Shown: positions 16,564 to 24,464 of the stretch, in pieces
Numbering within the stretch: the stretch's first letter is position 1
Layout: every line of letters starts with the position of its first letter
Source of the DNA: Mesorhizobium_K sp040049215
Lineage (GTDB): Bacteria; Pseudomonadota; Alphaproteobacteria; Rhizobiales; Rhizobiaceae
Assembly (NCBI RefSeq): GCF_040049215.1
Contig: NZ_JBDZDN010000004.1
Coordinates: 124,001-188,000, forward strand
Direction: 5' to 3'
DNA: 64,000 nt
The notes under the pieces: model-generated
What the model saw: the letters and a program-made list of their open reading frames with translations, nothing else
The model's database searches: none
What the model was told of the DNA's origin: nothing
Position numbers and translations under genes: made by a program

Positions 16564-17685
16564 ATGCTCGATCCGATCGTGAATTTCTTCACCCGGGTTT
16601 TCCAGTGGATCGGCCGCGGCATCGGCTTCGTCATCGGCATCATCCTTTGGCCGTTCCTGTGGGCCGGCCGCTGGTACACCCATCGCGGCTGGATCCTGAA
16701 GACGGTGCTTGGCCTGGCGCTTCTCGTGTTCATCGGACTCTACGCCAACCTCTTTTACCAGACGCAGTTCTGGCGGAACTTCAACCCCGACTACATCGAC
16801 GCCTACAGCTTCCAGAACCGCAACGTCTCGGCCGGCGAGCAGGTGACCGCCGGCGGGGGTACCGACACCACGCGGACATGCGGCAAGTCCGCCATCACCG
16901 AAATCACCGCCGACCTCACCGACTTCAACGTCAACCAGAACGCCTGGATCTCGTCGATGATCCTCTACAAGCTCGGCCTGTTCGGCATCGACTGGGACCA
17001 TACGCCGTTCATGGACAACAAGGCGTCGTTCCAGCGCGGCATCAACCAGGCGGTGCGGCGCACGGCAACGGAACTCGCCGACAATCTCGGCCGCATCCGC
17101 ACGACCTCGCAGATCGACAACGACCTGCAGGACGCGCGCGGGAACATCCAGTTCGACGAGGAGACCTGGTATTTCGGCCTGAACCCGTTTGGTCCGAAGA
17201 CGCCGACGCCGAGCTACTATCGCGATGCGATCACCAAATGGCGCTCGTTCAATACGCGCCTCGAGAACTGTCAGGCTGCCTTCGACGCGCGCGCCGACAA
17301 TCTGAAGCAGTATCTGGATCGCATTGCCTCCGACATCGGCTCGACCTCGGCCATCCTCAAGGACCGCGCGGAGAACTACAACTACGGCTTCTTCGATCCG
17401 CGCGCCGACGACCGCTACTGGTTCTCCTACGGTCAACTCTATGCCTATTACGGGCTGATGAAGGCGGCGGAGGCCGACTTCGAGGACGTGATCAAGCAGC
17501 GCAACCTCGGCAATCTGTGGCAGACGATGGACGCACAGTTCGTCTCCGCGCTGCGCATCCGGCCCTGGATCATCGCCAACAGCAGCGAGGACGGCATGTT
17601 CGCCACCCACCTGACGACAATGGGCTTCTACGTGCTGCGCGTGCGCTCGAACCTGGTCGAGATCAGCAACGTTCTGCAGCAGTAG
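16564..17685 (+). CDS. DUF2333 family membrane-anchored protein
   Basis: A 373-residue protein with two adjacent N-terminal membrane helices (about residues 19-36 and 45-63) and a large C-terminal domain, probably periplasmic. The C-terminal pattern (A-R-A-D-N-L followed by L-D-R-I near residue 240; a Y-G-L-M-K-A-A-E-A-D-F-E-D-V-I-K block near 300; and A-T-H-L-T-T-M-G-F-Y-V-L-R-V-R-S near the end) fits DUF2333, a family of unknown function also found in gammaproteobacteria. It is the last gene of the plus-strand cluster and the only large membrane-anchored member, so it may dock the ATPase and coiled-coil proteins at the inner membrane. ATG at 16564; a ggga ribosome site lies just upstream. 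Confidence 0.82.
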   Translation: MLDPIVNFFTRVFQWIGRGIGFVIGIILWPFLWAGRWYTHRGWILKTVLGLALLVFIGLYANLFYQTQFWRNFNPDYIDAYSFQNRNVSAGEQVTAGGGTDTTRTCGKSAITEITADLTDFNVNQNAWISSMILYKLGLFGIDWDHTPFMDNKASFQRGINQAVRRTATELADNLGRIRTTSQIDNDLQDARGNIQFDEETWYFGLNPFGPKTPTPSYYRDAITKWRSFNTRLENCQAAFDARADNLKQYLDRIASDIGSTSAILKDRAENYNYGFFDPRADDRYWFSYGQLYAYYGLMKAAEADFEDVIKQRNLGNLWQTMDAQFVSALRIRPWIIANSSEDGMFATHLTTMGFYVLRVRSNLVEISNVLQQ

Positions 17686-17697
17686 GGGGCCCACAGG

Positions 17698-18501
17698 TTA
17701 CGAGCACTTCCCGCCGAATTTGATTTGATAGACCCGCCGTGATCCTTGGTACTCATGCCTTGGCGCATCCACCAGGATCAGCGCAGATTCTGCGCCGCGA
17801 GGATCTATCCAAAACAGCACAGGCTCGCCGGAACTGCTGCTTGATGTCGCCGTGAACCTAATCAGGCGGGCGCTGATCGCGCCTGTTTTATCGCTCGCAT
17901 AAGCTTTCAACGTCGCGCCGTATAAATAGCGATCGGTCCAGGATGTTTCCTCTTCAAGCGTAGGCTTCATATGCCAGGCGCCCAGGTTGCTTACCAAGGC
18001 GGCGAGATTGCTTGCCTCTTTGCCGCTTCGGGGATCATGCAATGATATGAACTGCTCCCCCGAAAGTTTTATCTGTTCCGGATTTCGCTCGTGGCCAGCT
18101 TTGATCTGATGTCCCGCCTCGTCATACCAGTTCCCGTTGCGCTGTATGTGGATGCCTTGGCGTATGTAGTCGCGATCGGTCGATCCCGACTGATAGAGTA
18201 TCCTTATCGAGAAATAGCCTGTCTGCCCGTCGAGGCCGTCGTCGCGATGGTTAATCAGAAACCATTGCGTGCCCGATGATGGGAGGTTGATGCAGTTCTC
18301 CTCTGAAAGATTGTCTATGGTAACCATAGACCGAGCTCTCTCTTGGGTTCCGGAGCCTCGAACCCATGCAAGGGACCCAAACGGTGTATTCTCATAGAAT
18401 CTCGATCTGTGGACACGTTGTGCTTCTGCAGATGTGACTGCGGTCAGCAGCAGGATGGCGGCTACCGAAAAGATTCCTGATTTTGGCTGGCTGTTTTTCA
18501 T
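17698..18501 (-). CDS. Secreted protein of unknown function
   Basis: A 267-residue protein with a clear signal peptide (positive N-terminus, hydrophobic F-S-V-A-A-I-L-L-L-T-A-V, cleavage near A-E-A-Q at residue 27-28). The mature part contains several beta-type stretches and only two or three cysteines, and I recognise no family. The start overlaps the stop of the upstream membrane-protein gene by four bases, so the two are translated together. Codon and base use are clearly less GC-rich than the flanking fhs and DUF2333 genes, which suggests horizontal gain of the pair. It converges with the DUF2333 gene only 12 bases away. Confidence 0.75.
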   Translation of the reverse strand: MKNSQPKSGIFSVAAILLLTAVTSAEAQRVHRSRFYENTPFGSLAWVRGSGTQERARSMVTIDNLSEENCINLPSSGTQWFLINHRDDGLDGQTGYFSIRILYQSGSTDRDYIRQGIHIQRNGNWYDEAGHQIKAGHERNPEQIKLSGEQFISLHDPRSGKEASNLAALVSNLGAWHMKPTLEEETSWTDRYLYGATLKAYASDKTGAISARLIRFTATSSSSSGEPVLFWIDPRGAESALILVDAPRHEYQGSRRVYQIKFGGKCS

Positions 18502-18917
18502 GGCTTCGGAAGCACCGCCGGGACGCCTTGGTTTCCTCCCGGGATCAGCGGAACCAGCAACGTCACAAGAACGAGCAAGCCGGACGAGAGGAAAAGCTTG
18601 TCCTGCATGAACTCAAGACGATCGATGGCGATGTTCAGCGCCCAAACCGGGAACGCGATACCATTGATGAATCCAACCTGCCGAAGACTAGAAACTTTCT
18701 CCAGTACCCGCAGGTAGAGAACGCAAATCGGAACAAGGATAACGAAGAATCCGATGACATAGACGAGGAAGCGATCGTCCAGTGGGATCGACGCGTTCAA
18801 CGCCAGAAACGCTGCACTTACCTCTGCCGGTATGAGCTTTTTGACTCTGTCTAAATACGAGTCGTTGGTGTTGACTTCTCTTGCCACGCCCGCCCCTCCA
18901 TGGTTGTCCCTAACCAT
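18498..18917 (-). CDS. Small membrane protein coupled to a secreted partner
   Basis: A 139-residue protein with three predicted membrane helices (about residues 31-45, 51-70 and 109-128). The cytoplasmic N-terminal segment Y-L-D-R-V-K-K-L-I-P-A-E-V resembles a motif I have seen at the start of several small membrane proteins in accessory loci, whose function is not known. It overlaps the secreted-protein gene by four bases (ATGA), so the pair is one unit. AT-richer than its neighbours. An accessory or defence-type role is possible but unsupported. Confidence 0.68.
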   Translation of the reverse strand: MVRDNHGGAGVAREVNTNDSYLDRVKKLIPAEVSAAFLALNASIPLDDRFLVYVIGFFVILVPICVLYLRVLEKVSSLRQVGFINGIAFPVWALNIAIDRLEFMQDKLFLSSGLLVLVTLLVPLIPGGNQGVPAVLPKP

Positions 18918-19236
18918 GCAATCTCAACTCTAGTTTGTAAATAGGAAATAATGCACCCCCTGATTGTATTGGCCTGTTGTCGCTTTCGGTTCATTCCGCG
19001 CCTGTTTTGAGACGGCGCGAAAGATGGCGCTGAGGCTCTATGCGCCACGCAATTGCGCAGGTGCCCGAGAACTCATCAGCACCTGCACAGTTTCTTACAG
19101 GGAAACATTCTTGCATGCTGGTTGACGAAGCCGCAGCGGAAAGCTTAGATCGCCGCGCAATTTCGCGTGGCCGTTCCGCGCTGCCGCGTACAACCGAAAC
19201 CACCGCCACAACCGTCCAGTTCGAGGGAAAGCCGTC
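18918..19236. promoter_or_regulatory. Divergent promoter region upstream of fhs
   Basis: A 319-bp gap between divergent genes. It holds promoters for both and a ribosome site (gaggga) for fhs. I see no recognisable riboswitch, RNA gene or long repeat. Confidence 0.5.
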
Positions 19237-20916
19237 ATGGCCGAAGTGAAATCCGACATCGAGATCGCCCGCGCGGCCAAGAAGAAGCCGATCATGGAGA
19301 TCGGCGCCAAGCTCGGCATCCCCTCCGAGCATCTTTTGCCCTACGGCCACGACAAGGCGAAGATCTCGGCCGAGTTCATCGCCTCCAAGAGAGGCGGCAA
19401 GGACGGCAAGCTGATCCTGGTCACCGCCATCAACCCGACGCCCGCCGGCGAAGGAAAGACAACCACGACCGTGGGCCTCGGCGACGGGCTGAACCGCATC
19501 GGCAAAAAGGCGATCACCTGCATCCGCGAGGCGTCTCTCGGACCGAACTTCGGCGTTAAGGGCGGTGCGGCCGGCGGCGGCTACGCGCAGGTCGTGCCGA
19601 TGGAGGACATGAACCTCCACTTCACCGGCGACTTCCACGCCATCACCACCGCGCACAATTTGCTCTCGGCGCTGATCGACAACCACATCTACTGGGGCAA
19701 CGAGCTCGGCATCGACATCCGCCGCGTGGTGTGGCGCCGCGTCATGGACATGAACGACCGCGCGCTGCGTCAGATCATCGTGTCGCTCGGCGGCGTCGCC
19801 AACGGTTTCCCGCGCGAGGCCGGCTTCGACATCACCGTGGCTTCCGAGGTCATGGCGATCCTCTGCCTCGCCACCGACCTCAAGGATCTGGAAAAACGCC
19901 TCGGCGACATCATCGTCGCCTATCGCCGCGATAAGACCCCGGTCTATGCCCGCGACCTGAAAGCCGACGGCGCCATGGCCGTTCTGCTCAAGGACGCCAT
20001 GCAGCCCAACCTCGTTCAGACGCTGGAGAACAACCCGGCTTTCGTGCATGGCGGCCCCTTCGCCAACATCGCGCATGGCTGCAACTCGGTCGTCGCCACC
20101 ACCACCGCGCTGAAGCTCGCCGACTATGTCGTCACCGAAGCCGGTTTCGGCGCCGACCTCGGCGCCGAAAAATTCTTCGACATCAAGTGCCGCAAGGCAG
20201 GACTGAAGCCCGCGGCGGCCGTTATCGTCGCCACCGTGCGCGCCATGAAGATGAACGGCGGCGTCAAGAAGGAAGACCTCGGCAAGGAGAATGTCGAGGC
20301 GGTGAAGAAGGGCTGCGCCAATCTCGGCCGCCACATCGAGAACGTGAAGCAGTTCGGCGTGCCGGCCGTGGTCGCCATCAACCATTTCTATTCCGACACC
20401 GACGCCGAGATCCAGGCGATGAAGGACTATGTCGCCTCGATGGGCGAGGAGGCGATCCTGTGCAAGCACTGGGCGCATGGCTCGGCCGGCATCGAGGAGC
20501 TCGCGCACAAGATCGTGTCGCTTGCCGAGTCCGGCTCGTCGCAATTCGCGCCACTTTATCCCGACGCGATGCCGCTGTTTGAGAAGATCAACACCATCGT
20601 GCAGCGCATCTACCGCGGCTCGGAGGCGATCGCCGACAAGTCGATCCGCGACCAGCTCAAGCAGTGGGAAGACGCCGGCTACGGCAAGCTGCCGGTTTGC
20701 ATGGCCAAGACCCAGTATTCCTTCTCGACCGACCCCAATTTGCGCGGCGCGCCCACCGGCCACACCGTGCCGATCCGCGAGGTCAGGCTGTCGGCCGGCG
20801 CCGGCTTCGTCGTCGTCATCTGCGGCGAGGTCATGACCATGCCCGGCCTGCCCAAGGCGCCCTCGTCGGAGAAGATATTCCTCAACGACAAAGGCCAGAT
20901 CGAGGGGCTGTTCTGA
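19237..20916 (+). CDS. fhs: Formate--tetrahydrofolate ligase
   Basis: Makes 10-formyltetrahydrofolate from formate, ATP and tetrahydrofolate in one-carbon metabolism. The 559-residue length is normal. The ATP-binding loop PTPAGEGKTT lies at residues 67-76, and other family blocks follow: R-E-A-S-L-G-P-x-F-G-V-K-G-G-A-A-G-G-G near 102, N-x-x-L-S-A-L-I-D-N-H near 140, and a conserved C-terminal M-P-G-L-P. The ATG at 19237 is preceded by gaggga. The gene stands alone; no folate or serine-cycle gene is adjacent. Confidence 0.96.
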   Translation: MAEVKSDIEIARAAKKKPIMEIGAKLGIPSEHLLPYGHDKAKISAEFIASKRGGKDGKLILVTAINPTPAGEGKTTTTVGLGDGLNRIGKKAITCIREASLGPNFGVKGGAAGGGYAQVVPMEDMNLHFTGDFHAITTAHNLLSALIDNHIYWGNELGIDIRRVVWRRVMDMNDRALRQIIVSLGGVANGFPREAGFDITVASEVMAILCLATDLKDLEKRLGDIIVAYRRDKTPVYARDLKADGAMAVLLKDAMQPNLVQTLENNPAFVHGGPFANIAHGCNSVVATTTALKLADYVVTEAGFGADLGAEKFFDIKCRKAGLKPAAAVIVATVRAMKMNGGVKKEDLGKENVEAVKKGCANLGRHIENVKQFGVPAVVAINHFYSDTDAEIQAMKDYVASMGEEAILCKHWAHGSAGIEELAHKIVSLAESGSSQFAPLYPDAMPLFEKINTIVQRIYRGSEAIADKSIRDQLKQWEDAGYGKLPVCMAKTQYSFSTDPNLRGAPTGHTVPIREVRLSAGAGFVVVICGEVMTMPGLPKAPSSEKIFLNDKGQIEGLF

Positions 20917-20961
20917 GGTTCGGCATCTCACGGACTAGGACAACGTTTTGTTCTGACGTAG

Positions 20962-21003
20962 TAGAAAGCTTCTGATCGCCGTGCTGGCGGTTGGAAGCTT
21001 CTA
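20962..21003 (+). terminator. Hairpin downstream of fhs
   Basis: A long imperfect inverted repeat: tagaaagcttc pairs with ggaagcttcta, and an inner cgcc/ggcg stem closes a small loop. It lies about 45 bases after the fhs stop and before the next gene. It lacks a T-run, so termination is only likely. Confidence 0.45.
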
Positions 21004-21012
21004 TCGAGTTCG

Positions 21013-21837
21013 ATGACTACGCCTGAATTCTACAACCTCGATCGCTCGATCACTTACCCGTCGCACGACATCCCTGTCCTGCGTTGGTGGGAAAACGTAT
21101 ACGACCACGTATTCGTGGCGCTTCACCCTTTTTTTCGCGTACCCGGCTACTCCCCGAGGTCTGCGGCTTTCAGCCCGGAGCATATCGACCGCATTTCTTC
21201 GGCAGAGTTCATGAAACTCGTGCTCGAAAGCCGAGATCGTCCGAACTCAGCCCCAGACGATTTTGACGCGACGATAAAGAAGCTTGGACAGCCGGTGTCA
21301 TGGGAGCACGTGAATGCCATTGTAGGGGGACGGCCGTTCCCTGAGTTTTCCTTGGCTGCTTGGATGGCCACCGTTGAATTCAGACGAGACGATTCCGACG
21401 AAAATCTTATTCGCCAAATCCTCGAATTTGCCGACCAGACCGATCTCTATCTCCCGGAGGAGGATCAGTTTCCTGCGATTTGCGAAACCGCTCTAGGAGA
21501 AATGTGTAAGAGTCTGGGGATTTCGAACCTCATAGTGGACGACGAATTCGACGAACGTCCCACGTCGGTCGCAGCAGAGGTTTTGCTTAGCACGGAGTTG
21601 TCCATACGGGACAAGTTCAGGGGTAAATTGAGCAAGATGTATGACGAGGAAAAGAGTGTCCTAATCATAACAGACTTCGACGCCATTTCGTCGCTAATTG
21701 CGATAAAAGACCGTCATTTGGAAGCCGCGAGGCTCCCGAGCCGGTTCGAAGGCTTTTTTGCAACTTCGGATATGTTTTGCGACTGGATCAATCCCAGATC
21801 GTTTTTCAAGCGGAAGCGCTTGCAACCTCCAAACTAG
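21013..21837 (+). CDS. Orphan hypothetical protein, possibly DUF2711-like
   Basis: A 274-residue soluble protein without signal peptide. Weak recollection of the DUF2711 pattern (an H-P-F near residue 39, a P-V-S-W-E-H-V block near 95, and a F-E-G-F-F-A-T near 250) suggests that family, but I cannot confirm it. Base use is noticeably AT-richer than fhs (for example agaaatgtgtaagagtct), so it was probably acquired. It is flanked by a hairpin on the left and by the convergent efp gene on the right and has no evident partner. Confidence 0.65.
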   Translation: MTTPEFYNLDRSITYPSHDIPVLRWWENVYDHVFVALHPFFRVPGYSPRSAAFSPEHIDRISSAEFMKLVLESRDRPNSAPDDFDATIKKLGQPVSWEHVNAIVGGRPFPEFSLAAWMATVEFRRDDSDENLIRQILEFADQTDLYLPEEDQFPAICETALGEMCKSLGISNLIVDDEFDERPTSVAAEVLLSTELSIRDKFRGKLSKMYDEEKSVLIITDFDAISSLIAIKDRHLEAARLPSRFEGFFATSDMFCDWINPRSFFKRKRLQPPN

Positions 21838-21917
21838 TCTGGAGGATCAGCTACACTCGACCTCACATGCCGCGTCGCTCGCTTCAGTTGGCTATTTGCT
21901 CGGCGCCGATCTAATGC

Positions 21918-22484
21918 TCAGTCCTTCGCGCGTTCCACATAGGCCCCGTCGGCGGTCATCACCACGACGCGCGTGCCGACCGCGATGTGCGGCGGCACGG
22001 TGGTCTTGACGCCGTTGGAAAGCAGCGCCGGCTTGTAGGAGGAAGACGCCGTCTGGCCCTTGGTCGTCGGCTCGGTCTCCACCACCTCGAAGGTCGCGCG
22101 CTGCGGCAGCACGATGGCGATGCCGACGCCATCATGCACCGAGAGCGAAACCGCCATGCCCTCCTGCAGGTAGGGCGCCGCGTCGCCGACCACGTCCTTC
22201 GACACCGCGATCTGGTCGTAGGTCTCCGGGTTCATGAAGTGGAAGCCCTCGCCGTCGCTGTAGAGGAAAGTGTGCTCGCGATCCTCGACATGGGCGCGCT
22301 CGACCTGTTCGGTGGTGCGGTAGCGCTCCGACACCTTCACGCCGTCTGAGATGCGGCGCATGTCGAGCTGCGTCACAGGCGTGCCCTTGCCGGGATGGAT
22401 GTTCTCGGCGAACAGGATCACATAGAGCTTGCCGTCCTTGTCGACGACATTGCCTTTGCGGAGCGAACTGGCGATGACCTTCAC
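21918..22484 (-). CDS. efp: Elongation factor P
   Basis: Relieves ribosome stalling at consecutive prolines. The three-domain EF-P pattern is complete in 188 residues; the loop H-P-G-K-G-T-P carries the modifiable lysine at K33, and the C-terminus has the P-x-x-I-x-V-G-T-x-V-x-V block. The start is a GTG at 22484, which gives the standard length; further upstream in frame is repeat-like intergenic sequence. The modifying enzyme gene epmA lies divergently 322 bases away, so K33 is expected to be beta-lysylated if epmB exists elsewhere. Confidence 0.95.
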   Translation of the reverse strand: MKVIASSLRKGNVVDKDGKLYVILFAENIHPGKGTPVTQLDMRRISDGVKVSERYRTTEQVERAHVEDREHTFLYSDGEGFHFMNPETYDQIAVSKDVVGDAAPYLQEGMAVSLSVHDGVGIAIVLPQRATFEVVETEPTTKGQTASSSYKPALLSNGVKTTVPPHIAVGTRVVVMTADGAYVERAKD

Positions 22485-22806
22485 GGGTGGACTTTCCTGA
22501 AACGAGCGGATCGGCGATCTTTTTGGCTCAACGAGCCGTCCGCTGCCGCTTAGCGCATCTTTCAGGCCGCCGCCAGCCCCGGCACCCAACCCTCCGCCCT
22601 TGCGTGGGTGAGCAGCCGGTTCGCGAAGCGAATTCGTCATGCCGGTGGCATGGCGAAAGGCCGGCGCCCGCCGGGACGCTGCAAAGCAGCGGGGACCCGG
22701 CCATCTCGATCGGCAAAGCCGATCGAGATGGGGGTCCCTCCGCGACGCTGCCCTTCCCCACATGAGCGGGAATAGGTATGGACCCCTGAAACGTCCCGGA
22801 GCCCCT
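22485..22806. other. efp/epmA intergenic region with strong hairpins
   Basis: No gene is evident. It contains a short cgctgc-aaa-gcagcg hairpin and the large structure at 22693-22739 listed next. Promoters for both divergent genes must lie here. Confidence 0.55.
22693..22739. repeat. Near-perfect nested palindrome upstream of epmA
   Basis: A 14-bp perfect inner stem (22702-22715 with 22719-22732) closes an aaa loop, and an outer gggaccc/gggtccc stem extends it. It is too strong to be chance. It could be a mobile palindromic element or an RNA structure. Confidence 0.8.
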
Positions 22807-23859
22807 ATGACCGCAGCTTCGCCCTGGTGGGCGCCCCACCGACATGCCGACCGGCGGCCCCGCCTGCTGCAGCGCAACGCCATCGCCACCGCCATCCGCG
22901 ACTGGTTCGCCCACCGCGACTTCGTCGAGGTCCAGACCGCCGCCCTTCAGATCTCGCCCGGCAACGAGACGCATCTCTCGGCTTTCGCCACCGAAGCAAT
23001 CCTGCCCGACGCGACGCGCTCCCCGCTCTACCTCCACACCTCGCCGGAATTCGCCTGCAAGAAGCTTCTCGCTGCCGGCGAGCAAAGGATTTTCAGCTTC
23101 GGCCCCGTCTGGCGCAACCGCGAGCGCGGCCCGCTTCACCATCCCGAATTCACCATGCTGGAATGGTATCGCGCCGGCGAGACCTATGAGAGCCTGATGG
23201 AAGACTGCGCGGCGCTGCTCTCCCTCGCCGCCGAGCGCGCCGGCGCGGAAAGTTTCGCCTTTCGCGGCCGCGAGGCCGACCCCTTTGCCGAACCGGAACG
23301 GCTGACCGTCGCCGACGCCTTTGGGCGCCATGCCGGCATTGACCTCCTGGCTACCGTCGGCGGCGACGGTGCGACCGATCGCGACGCGCTGCATGCCGCT
23401 GTCCACGCCGCCGGCATGCGCACCGCCACCGACGACACCTGGACCGACCTCTTCAGCAGGGTCATGGTCGAGCGGATAGAGCCCAATCTCGGCGTGGGCC
23501 GCGCCACCATCCTCCACGAATACCCGATCCCGGAGGCAGCGCTTGCCCGCCCGAGCCCGCGCGACGCCAGGGTAGCCGAGCGCTTCGAACTCTATTGCTG
23601 CGGCGTCGAGCTTGCCAACGCTTTCGGCGAACTGACCGACCCGGAAGAACAGCGCGGCCGCTTCGAGGCCGACATGGACGAGAAAGAAAAGATCTACGGC
23701 GAGCGCTACCCGCTCGACGAGGATTTCCTCGCCGCGCTTCGCATCATGCCGGAAGCCTCAGGCTCCGCGCTGGGCTTCGACCGCCTCGTCATGCTGGCCA
23801 CGGGCGCCCGCACGGTGGAGGACGTGATCTGGACGCCTGTCGCGGGCGATGACTATTGA
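22807..23859 (+). CDS. epmA: EF-P--(R)-beta-lysine ligase
   Basis: Attaches (R)-beta-lysine to the conserved lysine of EF-P. It is a 350-residue class II lysyl-tRNA synthetase-like catalytic domain without an anticodon-binding domain, which is the EpmA architecture. Motif 2 is visible as F-x-x-x-x-V-W-R-N-R-E followed by H-H-P-E-F-T-M-L-E-W-Y, and motif 3 as G-S-A-L-G-F-D-R-L-V-M. The ATG at 22807 sits just after the intergenic palindrome. Its partner substrate gene efp is adjacent and divergent. The lysine 2,3-aminomutase gene epmB, often next to epmA, is not in the window. Confidence 0.93.
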   Translation: MTAASPWWAPHRHADRRPRLLQRNAIATAIRDWFAHRDFVEVQTAALQISPGNETHLSAFATEAILPDATRSPLYLHTSPEFACKKLLAAGEQRIFSFGPVWRNRERGPLHHPEFTMLEWYRAGETYESLMEDCAALLSLAAERAGAESFAFRGREADPFAEPERLTVADAFGRHAGIDLLATVGGDGATDRDALHAAVHAAGMRTATDDTWTDLFSRVMVERIEPNLGVGRATILHEYPIPEAALARPSPRDARVAERFELYCCGVELANAFGELTDPEEQRGRFEADMDEKEKIYGERYPLDEDFLAALRIMPEASGSALGFDRLVMLATGARTVEDVIWTPVAGDDY

Positions 23860-24002
23860 CGGCGTCAGCATACCGCATCCGACCCTTCACGGTGTCTGGC
23901 CTCGCCTTTCCTTCTCCGCTACCTTGCCCGCAACCGGCCCCGCGAGGGCGGTCTCGCCGCTGAACGGCGATCCCGTCGACACCGAACCAACGAGGGGACT
24001 TC

Positions 24003-24464
24003 ATGCTTTATCTGCTTGCTTTGCTGATCGGCGTCGTCGCCGGTCTTCGCGCCATGATCGCGCCGGCCGCCGTCGCCTGGGGCGCCTGGCTCGGCTGGCT
24101 GCCGCTGGCCGGCACCTGGGCCGGCTTCATGGGCCACTGGATCGCGGTCGCCGTCTTTTCCGTGCTGGCGCTCGTCGAACTCGTCACCGACCAGCTTCCC
24201 TCGACGCCCAGCCGCAAGGTGCCTCAGCAATTCGGCACGCGCCTCGTCAGCGGCGCCTTCACCGGCGCCATCATCGGCACGGCCGGCGGCGCGCTCATCG
24301 CCGGGCTGATCGCCGGCGTCATCGGCACGGTGATCGGCACCTATGGCGGCGCGGAGATGCGCGCCCGGCTCGCCCGCGCCTTCGGCCGCGACCTGCCCGC
24401 CGCCATCATCGAGGACGCCGTCGCCATCCTGCTCGCGCTGTGGGTCGTCTCGGCGGTCGCATGA
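24003..24464 (+). CDS. DUF4126 family membrane protein
   Basis: A 153-residue hydrophobic protein with about four membrane helices, starting MLYLLALLIGVVAGLRA and containing the family-like T-P-S-R-K block near residue 64 and glycine-rich helices after it. The function of DUF4126 is unknown. It follows epmA by 143 bases and overlaps the next gene by four bases (ATGA), so it is co-translated with the disulfide reductase. Confidence 0.82.
   Translation: MLYLLALLIGVVAGLRAMIAPAAVAWGAWLGWLPLAGTWAGFMGHWIAVAVFSVLALVELVTDQLPSTPSRKVPQQFGTRLVSGAFTGAIIGTAGGALIAGLIAGVIGTVIGTYGGAEMRARLARAFGRDLPAAIIEDAVAILLALWVVSAVA

Noticed and set aside
15073..17694. Minus-strand frame of 873 codons
   Set aside because: Antisense to the 428-residue and DUF2333 genes; composition is typical of the opposite strand of a GC-rich gene.
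18918..19236. Possible riboswitch before fhs
   Set aside because: I could not find a known aptamer core such as the tetrahydrofolate or glycine types.
18991..20931. Minus-strand frame of 646 codons
   Set aside because: Antisense to fhs, whose motifs are complete on the plus strand.
23849..24460. N-terminal extension of the disulfide reductase
   Set aside because: It reads through the DUF4126 gene in a wrong frame and is rich in Arg/His; the ATG at 24461 starts the flavin fold exactly.
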